14,369 bases of DNA from JAOZTV01 sp965371805. Its GTDB lineage: Bacteria > Acidobacteriota > Aminicenantia > UBA2199. The translations under genes and the position numbers were made by a program. Each line of letters begins with the position of its first letter. Within the stretch, counting starts at the first letter, position 1. The notes beneath the pieces are model-generated. The model was given only the letters and a program-made list of their open reading frames with translations, was not told where the DNA came from and searched no databases. This document shows, piece by piece, positions 6,571 through 13,072 of the stretch. The stretch is from contig CBDUZW010000090.1 in the NCBI GenBank assembly GCA_965371805.1, positions 1 to 14,369 on the forward strand, given 5' to 3'.

Positions 6571-7545
6571 ATGAAAAGAATAATTTTAATAGTACTAATA
6601 GGATTGTCAATGAGTAATCTTTTTGCTCAAACTGAAAAAGATACCTATAAAGCGGTTGTTGATAAATTTGTTAGTTATTATAATGAAGGTCAGCCTGATA
6701 AGATTTTTAATCAATTTTCCGCCGAAATGAAATCAGCATTGCCAATTGAAAAGACACAAGCGTTTGTAAATGGTTTAAAACAACAATTAGGAAAAATAAA
6801 AGAAAGAGAGTTTATAAAGTACGAATCTACCGTTGCTGTATATAAAACTCAATTTGTAAATGGTGTGTTTGCTATGAATATATCTATTGACAAAGAATCC
6901 AAAATAGATGGTTTGTTTGTAAAACCTTATGTTCCCGATAATTTGCCTGTAATTGAACGTAATGTAACAAAATTAATTCTTCCTTTTAAAAAACAATGGT
7001 ATGTGTTCTGGGGTGGAGATACAGAGGCACTTAATTATCATGTCGTTGTAAAATCGCAAAAAAACGCATTTGATTTTCTTATTGTTGATGAGTCAAAGAA
7101 TACACATAAAAATAATGGAGAAAAGAACACAGATTACTATTGTTTTGGAAAAGAGTTAATTGCACCTTGTAATGGAGAAATAATCCTGGCAGTTGATGGA
7201 ATAAAAGATAATATTCCAGGACAAATGAATTCAACATTTCCATTAGGCAACACAGTAATAATAAAAACAAAAAATAACGAGTATCTCTATTTTTGCCACT
7301 TTAAACAATTCTCAATTAAAGTAAAACAGGGACAGAAAGTAAAACAAGGTGAACTATTAGGTCTATGTGGTAATTCCGGGCGTTCATCAGAGGCTCATTT
7401 ACACTTTCATATTCAAAATACCGAAAATATGGGCATTGCAACCGGAGTAAAATGTTATTTTGAAAATATTGAAGTAAATAGGAAAATAAAAACAGATTAT
7501 TCGCCAATAAAAGGTGAATTGATAAACAATGTAAAAAGGCGATAA
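6571..7545 (+). CDS. Secreted DUF3887-M23 family metallopeptidase-like protein (cassette 3, first gene)
   Basis: Encodes 324 residues. Residues 1-19 are a signal peptide (MKRIILIVLIGLSMSNLFA, cut before Gln20). Residues about 22-115 resemble a DUF3887 domain (VVDKFVSYYNEG, FVNGLKQQLGKI). The C-terminal half is an M23/LytM-type domain: CFGKELIAPCNGEI (191-204), LGNTVIIKTKNNEYLYFCHFK, then KVKQGELLGLCGNSGRSSEAHLHFHIQ with the HLHFH zinc motif (276-280). M23 enzymes cut peptidoglycan cross-bridges. The first zinc motif (H-x3-D) is not canonical here: the equivalent stretch reads QKNAFDF, with Asp168 but no histidine, so activity is uncertain. AGGAG (6560-6564) precedes the ATG. The downstream membrane-protein gene begins 1 nt after the stop, giving a two-gene cassette. 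Confidence 0.82.
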   Translation: MKRIILIVLIGLSMSNLFAQTEKDTYKAVVDKFVSYYNEGQPDKIFNQFSAEMKSALPIEKTQAFVNGLKQQLGKIKEREFIKYESTVAVYKTQFVNGVFAMNISIDKESKIDGLFVKPYVPDNLPVIERNVTKLILPFKKQWYVFWGGDTEALNYHVVVKSQKNAFDFLIVDESKNTHKNNGEKNTDYYCFGKELIAPCNGEIILAVDGIKDNIPGQMNSTFPLGNTVIIKTKNNEYLYFCHFKQFSIKVKQGQKVKQGELLGLCGNSGRSSEAHLHFHIQNTENMGIATGVKCYFENIEVNRKIKTDYSPIKGELINNVKRR

Positions 7546-7546
7546 A

Positions 7547-7981
7547 ATGACAAAATTATTTCACTACTTTCATTATATATCCTATCTATTTGCTATCCCT
7601 GCAATTTATTATATTTTTCATGGCTCTATGTTTCGTCCAGATAATTTTATAGAGGAAGTAGGATTGGGTGTTTTCTTTATGGGATTTAGTTTTGCTTTTG
7701 GTAGCATGAGTGACATTAAAAAAATATCAGAAAAGGAAAGAAAACTATTTGCCAATCCGAAGAAATATAAACGACACATACTATCAATAATGTGTGTAGG
7801 AATAGCAATGATAATTGTTTGTCTATTTTTTATGTCTATAAAATGGATAGGAGGCAATAAACCACTAGCAGAGAAGTTCTATCATTTGGGACTTAACTGT
7901 ATGCCAATAGTCATTGCCGTGTTTTTTGAACTTAAACAAATTAATGATAAAAAAAGTTATTTCGATTTAATAAATGAATAA
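7547..7981 (+). CDS. Four-helix membrane protein of unknown function (cassette 3, second gene)
   Basis: Encodes 144 residues; not a family I recognise. Four hydrophobic helices are likely: about 8-25 (FHYISYLFAIPAIYYIF), 36-54 (EVGLGVFFMGFSFAFGSMS), 77-97 (HILSIMCVGIAMIIVCLFFMS) and 112-128 (LGLNCMPIVIAVFFEL). Between helices 2 and 3 is a basic, charged loop (KKISEKERKLFANPKKYKR), probably cytoplasmic by the positive-inside rule. It starts 1 nt after the M23 gene's stop and its stop codon ends 1 nt before attC 3, so the pair travels as one cassette. It could protect against or work with the secreted peptidase, which is inference from linkage only. Confidence 0.72.
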   Translation: MTKLFHYFHYISYLFAIPAIYYIFHGSMFRPDNFIEEVGLGVFFMGFSFAFGSMSDIKKISEKERKLFANPKKYKRHILSIMCVGIAMIIVCLFFMSIKWIGGNKPLAEKFYHLGLNCMPIVIAVFFELKQINDKKSYFDLINE

Positions 7982-7982
7982 C

Positions 7983-8109
7983 GTGTGGTAACAATGTATA
8001 AAAATAATAGCCGAAATAGTTGTAAATTCATGGGTTGTAGCCCGCTTCAACTTCATCGTAAATTGAAATATTTGAGTTCCGCAATCGGCTACTATTCATA
8101 TTCAAACTG
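7983..8109 (+). repeat. attC site 3
   Basis: R'' GTGTGGTAAC (7983-7992) pairs over 10 bases with the cassette start GTTACCACAC (6506-6515). GTATAAAAATAATAGCCGA (7996-8014) has its partner near 8085-8103. The junction is G8109/T8110. It is close in sequence to attC 2 and 8. Confidence 0.9.
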
Positions 8110-8148
8110 TTGGCAAACATAAGGGTGTCAAATTACTAGACAGATACA

Positions 8149-8514
8149 GTGGAAGATAATGAAATAGAATATGACGAGAATTTAGGAGTAGTAACCTATG
8201 AATTTGATGCTAAAAGGTATCAAATAAAAATTGCTAATGTGACAAATGTTGTTGTTAATCGAGATAAGAAAATAATACTAATGACAACCAAGCAAGGTGA
8301 AACTGAAAAATTGATTGGATATTCAATATTTGGAGAGTTATTATTCTCAAGACCAGCTCCTGAACGCTATAGGTTTTGGTATTTATCACCTTCTGATTTA
8401 AGAATTGCATGTGAAGGTAAAGATGAATTTTCAGAAAAGTCTGGGCGAACAGGTTGGTGGTTCAAAATTAATATAGCAAATGGAGAGATGACAAAAGATT
8501 GTTGGGCATATTGA
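8149..8514 (+). CDS. Hypothetical protein (cassette 4, first gene)
   Basis: Encodes 121 residues; not recognised. The sequence alternates short beta-like stretches (GVVTYEFDAKRYQIKI, KIILMTTKQGETEKLIGYSIFGELLFSRP), then WYLSPSDLRIACEG and a Trp-rich end (GRTGWWFKINIANGEMTKDCWAY). This suggests a small all-beta domain, perhaps with repeated strands like a propeller blade. The start is a GTG at 8149; it is the only plausible initiator, as an in-frame stop lies at 8137-8139. No Shine-Dalgarno is visible and the leader is only 39 nt from the recombination point. The second gene of the cassette follows after 20 nt. Confidence 0.6.
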   Translation: MEDNEIEYDENLGVVTYEFDAKRYQIKIANVTNVVVNRDKKIILMTTKQGETEKLIGYSIFGELLFSRPAPERYRFWYLSPSDLRIACEGKDEFSEKSGRTGWWFKINIANGEMTKDCWAY

Positions 8515-8534
8515 GCTAATTTGAAATAACTGTT

Positions 8535-8930
8535 ATGAGAAATATTACAGACATAAAATCTGAGATAGAGTTAAAAAGTCTCTTTGAATCATATCAATGC
8601 AAAACTGAGATTGAGATTAGTAGTTATCGAAAGACTAGATATGTTGACGATGGTATTTATAACAATCTGGTTAGATATAGATTAAATTTTGAACCTTTTA
8701 CTAGGATAGCTAAGAGTTGTTCTATGCGATGTATTGATATTATGAGAAGTGAGTACACAAATAGATTTTACATCGGATTTCTTAATACTGGTGGTCATAG
8801 AGCAGTTTGTGAGATAAGACCTGTTAGGCTAGCAGATATATTTGATTATAGCTATATAAATGATATGTTTGCTAATCATGCGCAAAAATTAGATTGGGGG
8901 ATAGATATAAATGAAAATTATGAAATTTAA
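8535..8930 (+). CDS. Hypothetical protein (cassette 4, second gene)
   Basis: Encodes 131 residues; not recognised. The N-terminal half is charged (ITDIKSEIELKSLFES, TEIEISSYRKTRYVDDG), and the middle has YRLNFEPFTRIAKSCSMRCIDIMRSEYTN, then YIGFLNTGGHRAVCEIRPVRLADIFDYSYIND. It is mixed alpha/beta, soluble, with three cysteines in the middle and no signal peptide. The ATG lies 20 nt after the stop of the preceding gene, with no ribosome binding site, so it is probably translated by coupling or re-initiation. The stop is 12 nt before attC 4. A two-gene cassette of small unknown soluble proteins could be a toxin-antitoxin or partner pair, but no motif shows that. Confidence 0.6.
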   Translation: MRNITDIKSEIELKSLFESYQCKTEIEISSYRKTRYVDDGIYNNLVRYRLNFEPFTRIAKSCSMRCIDIMRSEYTNRFYIGFLNTGGHRAVCEIRPVRLADIFDYSYINDMFANHAQKLDWGIDINENYEI

Positions 8931-8942
8931 TGAATAAATTAC

Positions 8943-9070
8943 GTTTGCCAACAATAAATATAGGTCATTTGGCGGATAGTGCTAAATTTTAAAATGCGTA
9001 CATTTAAAAATATATATAGCGGTTTGATACGATGGAGCTTTGAAATGCCAAACGCCCTATATTCGCAACG
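8943..9070 (+). repeat. attC site 4
   Basis: R'' GTTTGCCAAC (8943-8952) pairs over 10 bases with GTTGGCAAAC (8109-8118). AATATAGG plus TTTGGC pair with GCCAAA and CCTATATT before the junction G9070/T9071. It shares GATAGTGCTAAAT with attC 1 and so seems related to the attC 1/5 family. Confidence 0.88.
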
Positions 9071-9088
9071 TTATCGGCAATTTAAAAG

Positions 9089-10156
9089 ATGAGATTATTA
9101 AAAAAATCATATAAACAAACAACAGACCACTACAAATTAATTACTGAATTTGAACAAAAAGAAAATTTAAAGCCTGAAATTGAAAATGGGTTACGTTCAA
9201 TTTTCTTATTGTCCCAAAATTTTCCTTTAAGAGATGTTAAGGACTTTTTTTCAGGTAAAAATTTCTCTTTAACTGAAAGTTTTGAAGAATTAGAAGCATC
9301 TTACGAATTAATAAAATTTGGTTTCTATAAACAAGCAATGATTAGTTTGAGAGTTGCTTTTGACATTGGATTATTCTCAATTTACTGGTCTGTTGTAGGA
9401 GTAGAAAATGAAGAATTTAAAAAATGGATTTCATCAAAAAAAGACACACCATATAAAAACAAACAGTTTTGGAATAAATATAGAGAAAATGATAAAATAA
9501 GAAAATTTGATGACGATTTTGGATTAATTAAGGAAATAAAAGAAGTTGGACTTTCTGATTTCGTTCATACAAAAGGTATTTTGTTTTCTAATTTTGGTGA
9601 ATTCCAAAGAGAAATAAGGGGACAGGATAAATTCGGAAATTTTGAAATATGGACAAATCATTTTAAGCAAATTGTTAAAATAATAGAGATACTTCACCTT
9701 TTAAAATTTCCCACATTAAACTTACAATATTCAACTGATTTTTTAATTTCAAAATTTGGAACATTTGATAGAATTCCACAATTTGGCGGTGGATTTGGAA
9801 ATGAAATGGATTGTGTATTTTCTTATATACCAAAAGACCAGAAAGAATTCATAAAACTGCTTTCTCAAAACGATGAAGATGTAAAGTATGTTAAAAATTT
9901 GTTAAGTAATCTGCCAGACCTTTCGAATGAAGAAATGAAAAATATTATTACAGAAGAACAAAAATGTAAAATTGAATTAAGTGGTGGTTTTGAAAATTGG
10001 GAAAAGTCGGTTTATCTGATTGATGATAGAATTGATAAAGAAATGATAAAAAATCTCAAACAGTGGGCAGAAAAAAAGAACTTGATGAATTTTGAAAGTA
10101 TAATTGAAAACAGAAAAAGAGCCGATAACACGCAATATAAAAAATTGGGCAAATAG
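9089..10156 (+). CDS. Large hypothetical protein, mostly helical (cassette 5)
   Basis: Encodes 355 residues; not recognised with confidence. It is helical and charged. Residues about 63-96 (ESFEELEASYELIKFGFYKQAMISLRVAFDIGLF) resemble helical segments of some HEPN-like or abortive-infection-type proteins, but no R-x4-6-H signature is clear, so that is only a possibility. Trp/Phe-rich stretches follow (FGGGFGNEMDCVF about 232-244, GGFENWEKSVYL). The start ATG is 18 nt past the recombination point and lacks a Shine-Dalgarno. Residues 345-355 (ADNTQYKKLGK) are encoded by attC, nearly identical to the tail of the cassette 1 protein although the rest is unrelated. No signal peptide or membrane segment is apparent. 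Confidence 0.7.
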   Translation: MRLLKKSYKQTTDHYKLITEFEQKENLKPEIENGLRSIFLLSQNFPLRDVKDFFSGKNFSLTESFEELEASYELIKFGFYKQAMISLRVAFDIGLFSIYWSVVGVENEEFKKWISSKKDTPYKNKQFWNKYRENDKIRKFDDDFGLIKEIKEVGLSDFVHTKGILFSNFGEFQREIRGQDKFGNFEIWTNHFKQIVKIIEILHLLKFPTLNLQYSTDFLISKFGTFDRIPQFGGGFGNEMDCVFSYIPKDQKEFIKLLSQNDEDVKYVKNLLSNLPDLSNEEMKNIITEEQKCKIELSGGFENWEKSVYLIDDRIDKEMIKNLKQWAEKKNLMNFESIIENRKRADNTQYKKLGK

Positions 10157-10247
10157 TACTAAATATGAACATCATAACATTTAATAAACAGTATAGTAAA
10201 TTGAAAAATTGGTGTTTCAAAATGCCCAACTTTTCATATTGCCACCG
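10121..10247 (+). repeat. attC site 5
   Basis: R'' GCCGATAAC (10121-10129) pairs with the cassette start GTTATCGGC (9070-9078). The R''-adjacent ACACGCAATATAA, the AAATTGAAAAATTGGTGTT core and the GCCCAACTT...ATATTGCCACCG end are shared with attC 1. The junction is G10247/T10248. The gene's reading frame ends inside it. Confidence 0.9.
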
Positions 10248-10271
10248 TTAGCGTTAATAAGGACCACAAAA

Positions 10272-10823
10272 ATGAACAGATATAAATATTTAATTTTACC
10301 AGGGCTTGGAAATTCAGGAGCAAATCACTGGCAATCCTTTTGGGAAACATCTTTGAATAATTGCGATCGTGTCATTCAGGATAATTGGGATGCGCCTGAT
10401 AAAGAAAAATGGTTGCATAGGGTAAATTCCTACATAGAAGAATCCAATGAACCAACAATTCTAATAGCACACAGTTTATCTGTTTCATTGGTTGCTCACT
10501 GGAATAAAACCTATCAGAATTCAAATGTTTTGTGTGCAATGTTAGTGGCTCCAGCAGATGTGGATTCACCAAAACATACACCAGAAGTACTAAGATCCTT
10601 TGCTCCAATTCCAAAAGTTAAATTGAGTTTTCCTTCCGTTGTTGTAGCAAGTGAAAACGACCCATATGTCGATTTTGAAAGAGCAAAATATTTTGCTGAT
10701 AAATGGGGAAGTGAATTCAAAAATGTTGGTAGAAAAGGACATATCAATGCTGAATCGAAACTGGAAAACTGGACGGAAGGATTACAAATTCTCGAAGAAA
10801 TAAAAAACGCTAACACTGTGTAA
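10272..10823 (+). CDS. RBBP9/YdeN-type alpha/beta serine hydrolase (cassette 6)
   Basis: Encodes 183 residues, about the usual length for the RBBP9/YdeN family. The N-terminus YLILPGLGNSGANHWQSFWE (residues 6-25) is the family's signature oxyanion-side segment. The nucleophile is Ser68 in AHSLS (a G-x-S-x-G variant, with Ala and Ser replacing the two glycines), Asp130 is in ENDPYV, and His157 is in GHINA, completing a plausible catalytic triad. The substrate is unknown; relatives are soluble esterase-like enzymes. The ATG at 10272 was chosen over an upstream extension because AAGGA (10259-10263) precedes it and the family start matches. The last codons (NANTV) run into attC 6. It is the only gene of the shortest cassette in the array. 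Confidence 0.85.
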   Translation: MNRYKYLILPGLGNSGANHWQSFWETSLNNCDRVIQDNWDAPDKEKWLHRVNSYIEESNEPTILIAHSLSVSLVAHWNKTYQNSNVLCAMLVAPADVDSPKHTPEVLRSFAPIPKVKLSFPSVVVASENDPYVDFERAKYFADKWGSEFKNVGRKGHINAESKLENWTEGLQILEEIKNANTV

Positions 10824-10854
10824 AAAAGCATTAAAACGCATTTTACACTTAACG
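10806..10854 (+). repeat. attC site 6 (unusually short)
   Basis: Length is about 49 bp against about 127 for the others. R'' AACGCTAAC (10806-10814) pairs with the cassette start GTTAGCGTT (10247-10255). TGTAAAA...GC (10818-10829) pairs with GC...TTTTACA before the junction G10854/T10855. The loop is small, with only a short variable terminal structure. Confidence 0.85.
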
Positions 10855-10950
10855 TTGGGCATAATTAGGAGCGTTGTTGTATACAATAAAAAATATTTAA
10901 AGAAAATACACTTTATCTAATAAGCTATATGGGAGGTAAATATTTTTAGC

Positions 10951-11796
10951 ATGAATACTCATATTTATTATTTCTCAGGAACTGGAAATTCTCTTTTTAT
11001 AGCAAAGAAACTCCATGAAGCATTAGAAGATTCTGAGTTGAAACCTATTGTTCAAGCTTTGAAAGAAGAAGATAGAAAGATTATTGCTGATAAAGTTGTT
11101 TTGGTTTTTCCAGTCTATGCCTTAACGATTCCATTGCCTGTCAGGGAATTCTTGAAGAAATTTGATTTTAGGAATGTTGGTTATTTTTCTGCTATCGCTA
11201 CTCGTTTAGGGTTATTTTTTGATGATTTCAAAAGAATTGAAAGATACATAAGACCAAAGAAACTGAATTCTCATTTTATTATTAATATGGGAAACAATGA
11301 TGTTAAGGTAAAAAATTATCAATGTCCTTCAGCCGATGAAATCAATAATCTTGAATATGTTGCCATTAAGAAACTTGAAATAATAGCTAGCATGATTACA
11401 TCTGAAAAAAATAATGCAGACAAGGATTCAAATTATTTGGAACCACTATCATTCGGAGACTTTAGGGATAAATTGGTATGGTGGTTAATACCAAAGATGA
11501 TGACATTCTCAAAACTAATTGGTGGTGTAAATTACTTCTATATAAATTCAAAGTGCAATGGATGTGGTATTTGTTCGAGAATTTGTTTATCAGAAAAAAT
11601 CAGCATGTACAATGATAAGCCTATATGGAATAAAAAAATACTCTGTTTTATGTGCTATGCATGTGTGAATTTTTGTCCTGAGAGAGCCATTGAAATTGAT
11701 AGCATTCCGGGTGTTTCATCATATACTTGTGAAAATGAACGTTATTCACATCCATATGCTAAATTAAGAGACATTCAGAATCAGAAAGGGAAATAA
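10951..11796 (+). CDS. EFR1-type flavodoxin-ferredoxin fusion (cassette 7)
   Basis: Encodes 281 residues. The N-terminal flavodoxin-like domain has the FMN phosphate-binding motif YFSGTGNSLFIAKKL (7-21) and FPVYALTIPLPVREF (53-67). The C-terminal ferredoxin domain has two 4Fe-4S motifs: Cys202, 205, 208, 212 (CNGCGICSRIC) and Cys232, 235, 238, 242 (CFMCYACVNFCP). This domain order matches the EFR1 family, thought to shuttle electrons in anaerobes; the partner is unknown. The flavodoxin part lacks much of the usual length, and the motif matches are good. GGGAGG (10931-10936) lies 14 nt upstream, somewhat long. The cassette leader of 96 nt is the longest in the array and carries a TTGTATACAA palindrome (10877-10886). 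Confidence 0.88.
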   Translation: MNTHIYYFSGTGNSLFIAKKLHEALEDSELKPIVQALKEEDRKIIADKVVLVFPVYALTIPLPVREFLKKFDFRNVGYFSAIATRLGLFFDDFKRIERYIRPKKLNSHFIINMGNNDVKVKNYQCPSADEINNLEYVAIKKLEIIASMITSEKNNADKDSNYLEPLSFGDFRDKLVWWLIPKMMTFSKLIGGVNYFYINSKCNGCGICSRICLSEKISMYNDKPIWNKKILCFMCYACVNFCPERAIEIDSIPGVSSYTCENERYSHPYAKLRDIQNQKGK

Positions 11797-12097
11797 ACTT
11801 GGGTTTTTAAGACTAATGATTTATACATTAATAGCTTTTTTATTATTTTCACCTTAATAAATTTGAAAAAATGTTAGAATATTAGAGATATTCAAAATAA
11901 TAAACTTGACAATAACTATGCCCAACAAATTATATAAAAAATAAACGAGATAGCAGTAGTATCAAGGTTTGTAGCCCGTATCGACATTCTTGAAAGTTGA
12001 AATTTTTGTGCTTCGAAATCGCTTACTTTTCATATACTTAACGTTATGGGCAAGTTAAGAACAGAACCCCAGAATGAATAGGAGCAAATGATTTAGA
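11797..12097. other. Non-coding 3' part of cassette 7 and start of cassette 8
   Basis: About 301 bases without a gene. It holds 120 bases of AT-rich 3' sequence with a weak hairpin (ACTAATG...CATTAATAG followed by TTTTTT near 11811-11842, possible terminator), attC 7 (11917-12043) and the 54-nt leader of cassette 8 (AGGAG at 12080-12084). Confidence 0.6.
11917..12043 (+). repeat. attC site 7
   Basis: R'' TATGCCCAAC (11917-11926) pairs over 10 bases with the cassette start GTTGGGCATA (10854-10863). TATATAAAAAATAAACGA pairs, with G-T-type differences, with TCGCTTACTTTTCATATA before the junction G12043/T12044. It resembles attC 2, 3 and 8, sharing the GTAGCCCG block. Confidence 0.87.
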
Positions 12098-12874
12098 ATG
12101 AAAAAGGAAAAAGGATATAAAAGTATACCATTGAGTTTTAATAGACGTGCTGTTATTGCTTCTGCCACGGTTACAAAGGAGAAAAATGTAATACATAGTT
12201 TTACAGAGATTGATATTACAGAACCGCGTCGATTGATAAAAAAACACTTTGAAAAAACAGGAGAAAAATTATCTCTGACGGGTTATATTGTTGTCTGTTT
12301 GGCACAAACAATTAAAGACCATCCTGAATTAAATTCATTTATAAAAGGTAAAAGACTAATTACTCTTGATGATGTTACAATTAGCGTATTGATTGAAAGA
12401 GAAATTGCTGGAGAAAAAGTTCCCGAACCAATAGGTATAAAAAAAGTACAAGAAAAATCATTTAATCAGATACATAAGGAAATTAGAGAAGCAAAAAAAA
12501 AAAAAAGTGATAAACTTGGAAGCCTATCTGAACAAGTATGGATACGTTTGATACCAAGCTTTCTTTTAAGAACATTTATACGTTTAGCAGATAAGAATTT
12601 AAAAATGGCTAAGCGATATGGGAAAGTGGCTGTTACATCAGTCGGAATGTTTAGTAAAGATGCTGTTTGGTTTATTCCACACGGGAGTGCAACTGTTTTG
12701 ATTACAGTTGGGAGCATAAGCAATAAAGTGGTGGAAAGAGAGGGAAAGTTTGTAACAAGGGAACATCTTTGTATTACAGCTTCATTCGACCACGACATTG
12801 TTGACGGTGCACCTGCATCACGCTTTATTAATCAACTTAGTGACACTATAAAAAAAGGAGAGTTAATTGAATAA
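12098..12874 (+). CDS. Lone catalytic domain of 2-oxoacid dehydrogenase acyltransferase (E2), CAT-like fold (cassette 8)
   Basis: Encodes 258 residues. It matches the 2-oxoacid dehydrogenase acyltransferase catalytic domain alone, with no lipoyl or peripheral-subunit-binding domain. The active site is FDHDIVDGAPASRFI (230-244) with His232 and Asp236 (HxxxDG), and VAVTSVGMFSKDAVWFIPHGSATVLITVGSI (177-207) is the family's core. The fold is shared with chloramphenicol acetyltransferases, so a small-molecule acyltransferase role is possible; without a lipoyl domain it is unlikely to serve a standard dehydrogenase complex by itself. AGGAG (12080-12084) lies 13 nt before the ATG. A run of 14 A at 12493-12506, encoding KKKK, sits inside the gene upstream of the catalytic residues. 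Confidence 0.87.
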   Translation: MKKEKGYKSIPLSFNRRAVIASATVTKEKNVIHSFTEIDITEPRRLIKKHFEKTGEKLSLTGYIVVCLAQTIKDHPELNSFIKGKRLITLDDVTISVLIEREIAGEKVPEPIGIKKVQEKSFNQIHKEIREAKKKKSDKLGSLSEQVWIRLIPSFLLRTFIRLADKNLKMAKRYGKVAVTSVGMFSKDAVWFIPHGSATVLITVGSISNKVVEREGKFVTREHLCITASFDHDIVDGAPASRFINQLSDTIKKGELIE

Positions 12875-12908
12875 TATTAAATACACAGTAGGACAATGAT
12901 GAAAACCA

Positions 12909-13034
12909 GCCCATAACAATGTATGAAAATAATAGCCGAAACCACAGTAAATTCAAGGGTTTTAGTTCGCTTCAACTTTCTTGTAATTTGACAGAAATGA
13001 AGCCCGCAGCCTGCTACTATTCTTATACTCACCG
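12909..13034 (+). repeat. attC site 8
   Basis: R'' GCCCATAAC (12909-12917) pairs with the cassette start GTTATGGGC (12043-12051). GTATGAAAATAATAGCCGA is matched to AGCCTGCTACTATTCTTATAC less perfectly than in attC 2 and 3. The junction is G13034/T13035. Confidence 0.88.
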
Positions 13035-13072
13035 TTGTGTGCAACGCAAAACAACTGAGACAATAGATAGAA

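Noticed and set aside
11811..11842. Strong terminator after the EFR1 gene
   Set aside because: The stem is short and A/T only; the T-run is interrupted. I note it only as weak.
5187..13034. Regularly spaced similar repeats as a possible CRISPR array
   Set aside because: The repeats are 49-127 bp, 0.6-1.6 kb apart, each with an open reading frame between, and their ends vary by cassette. That is attC, not CRISPR.
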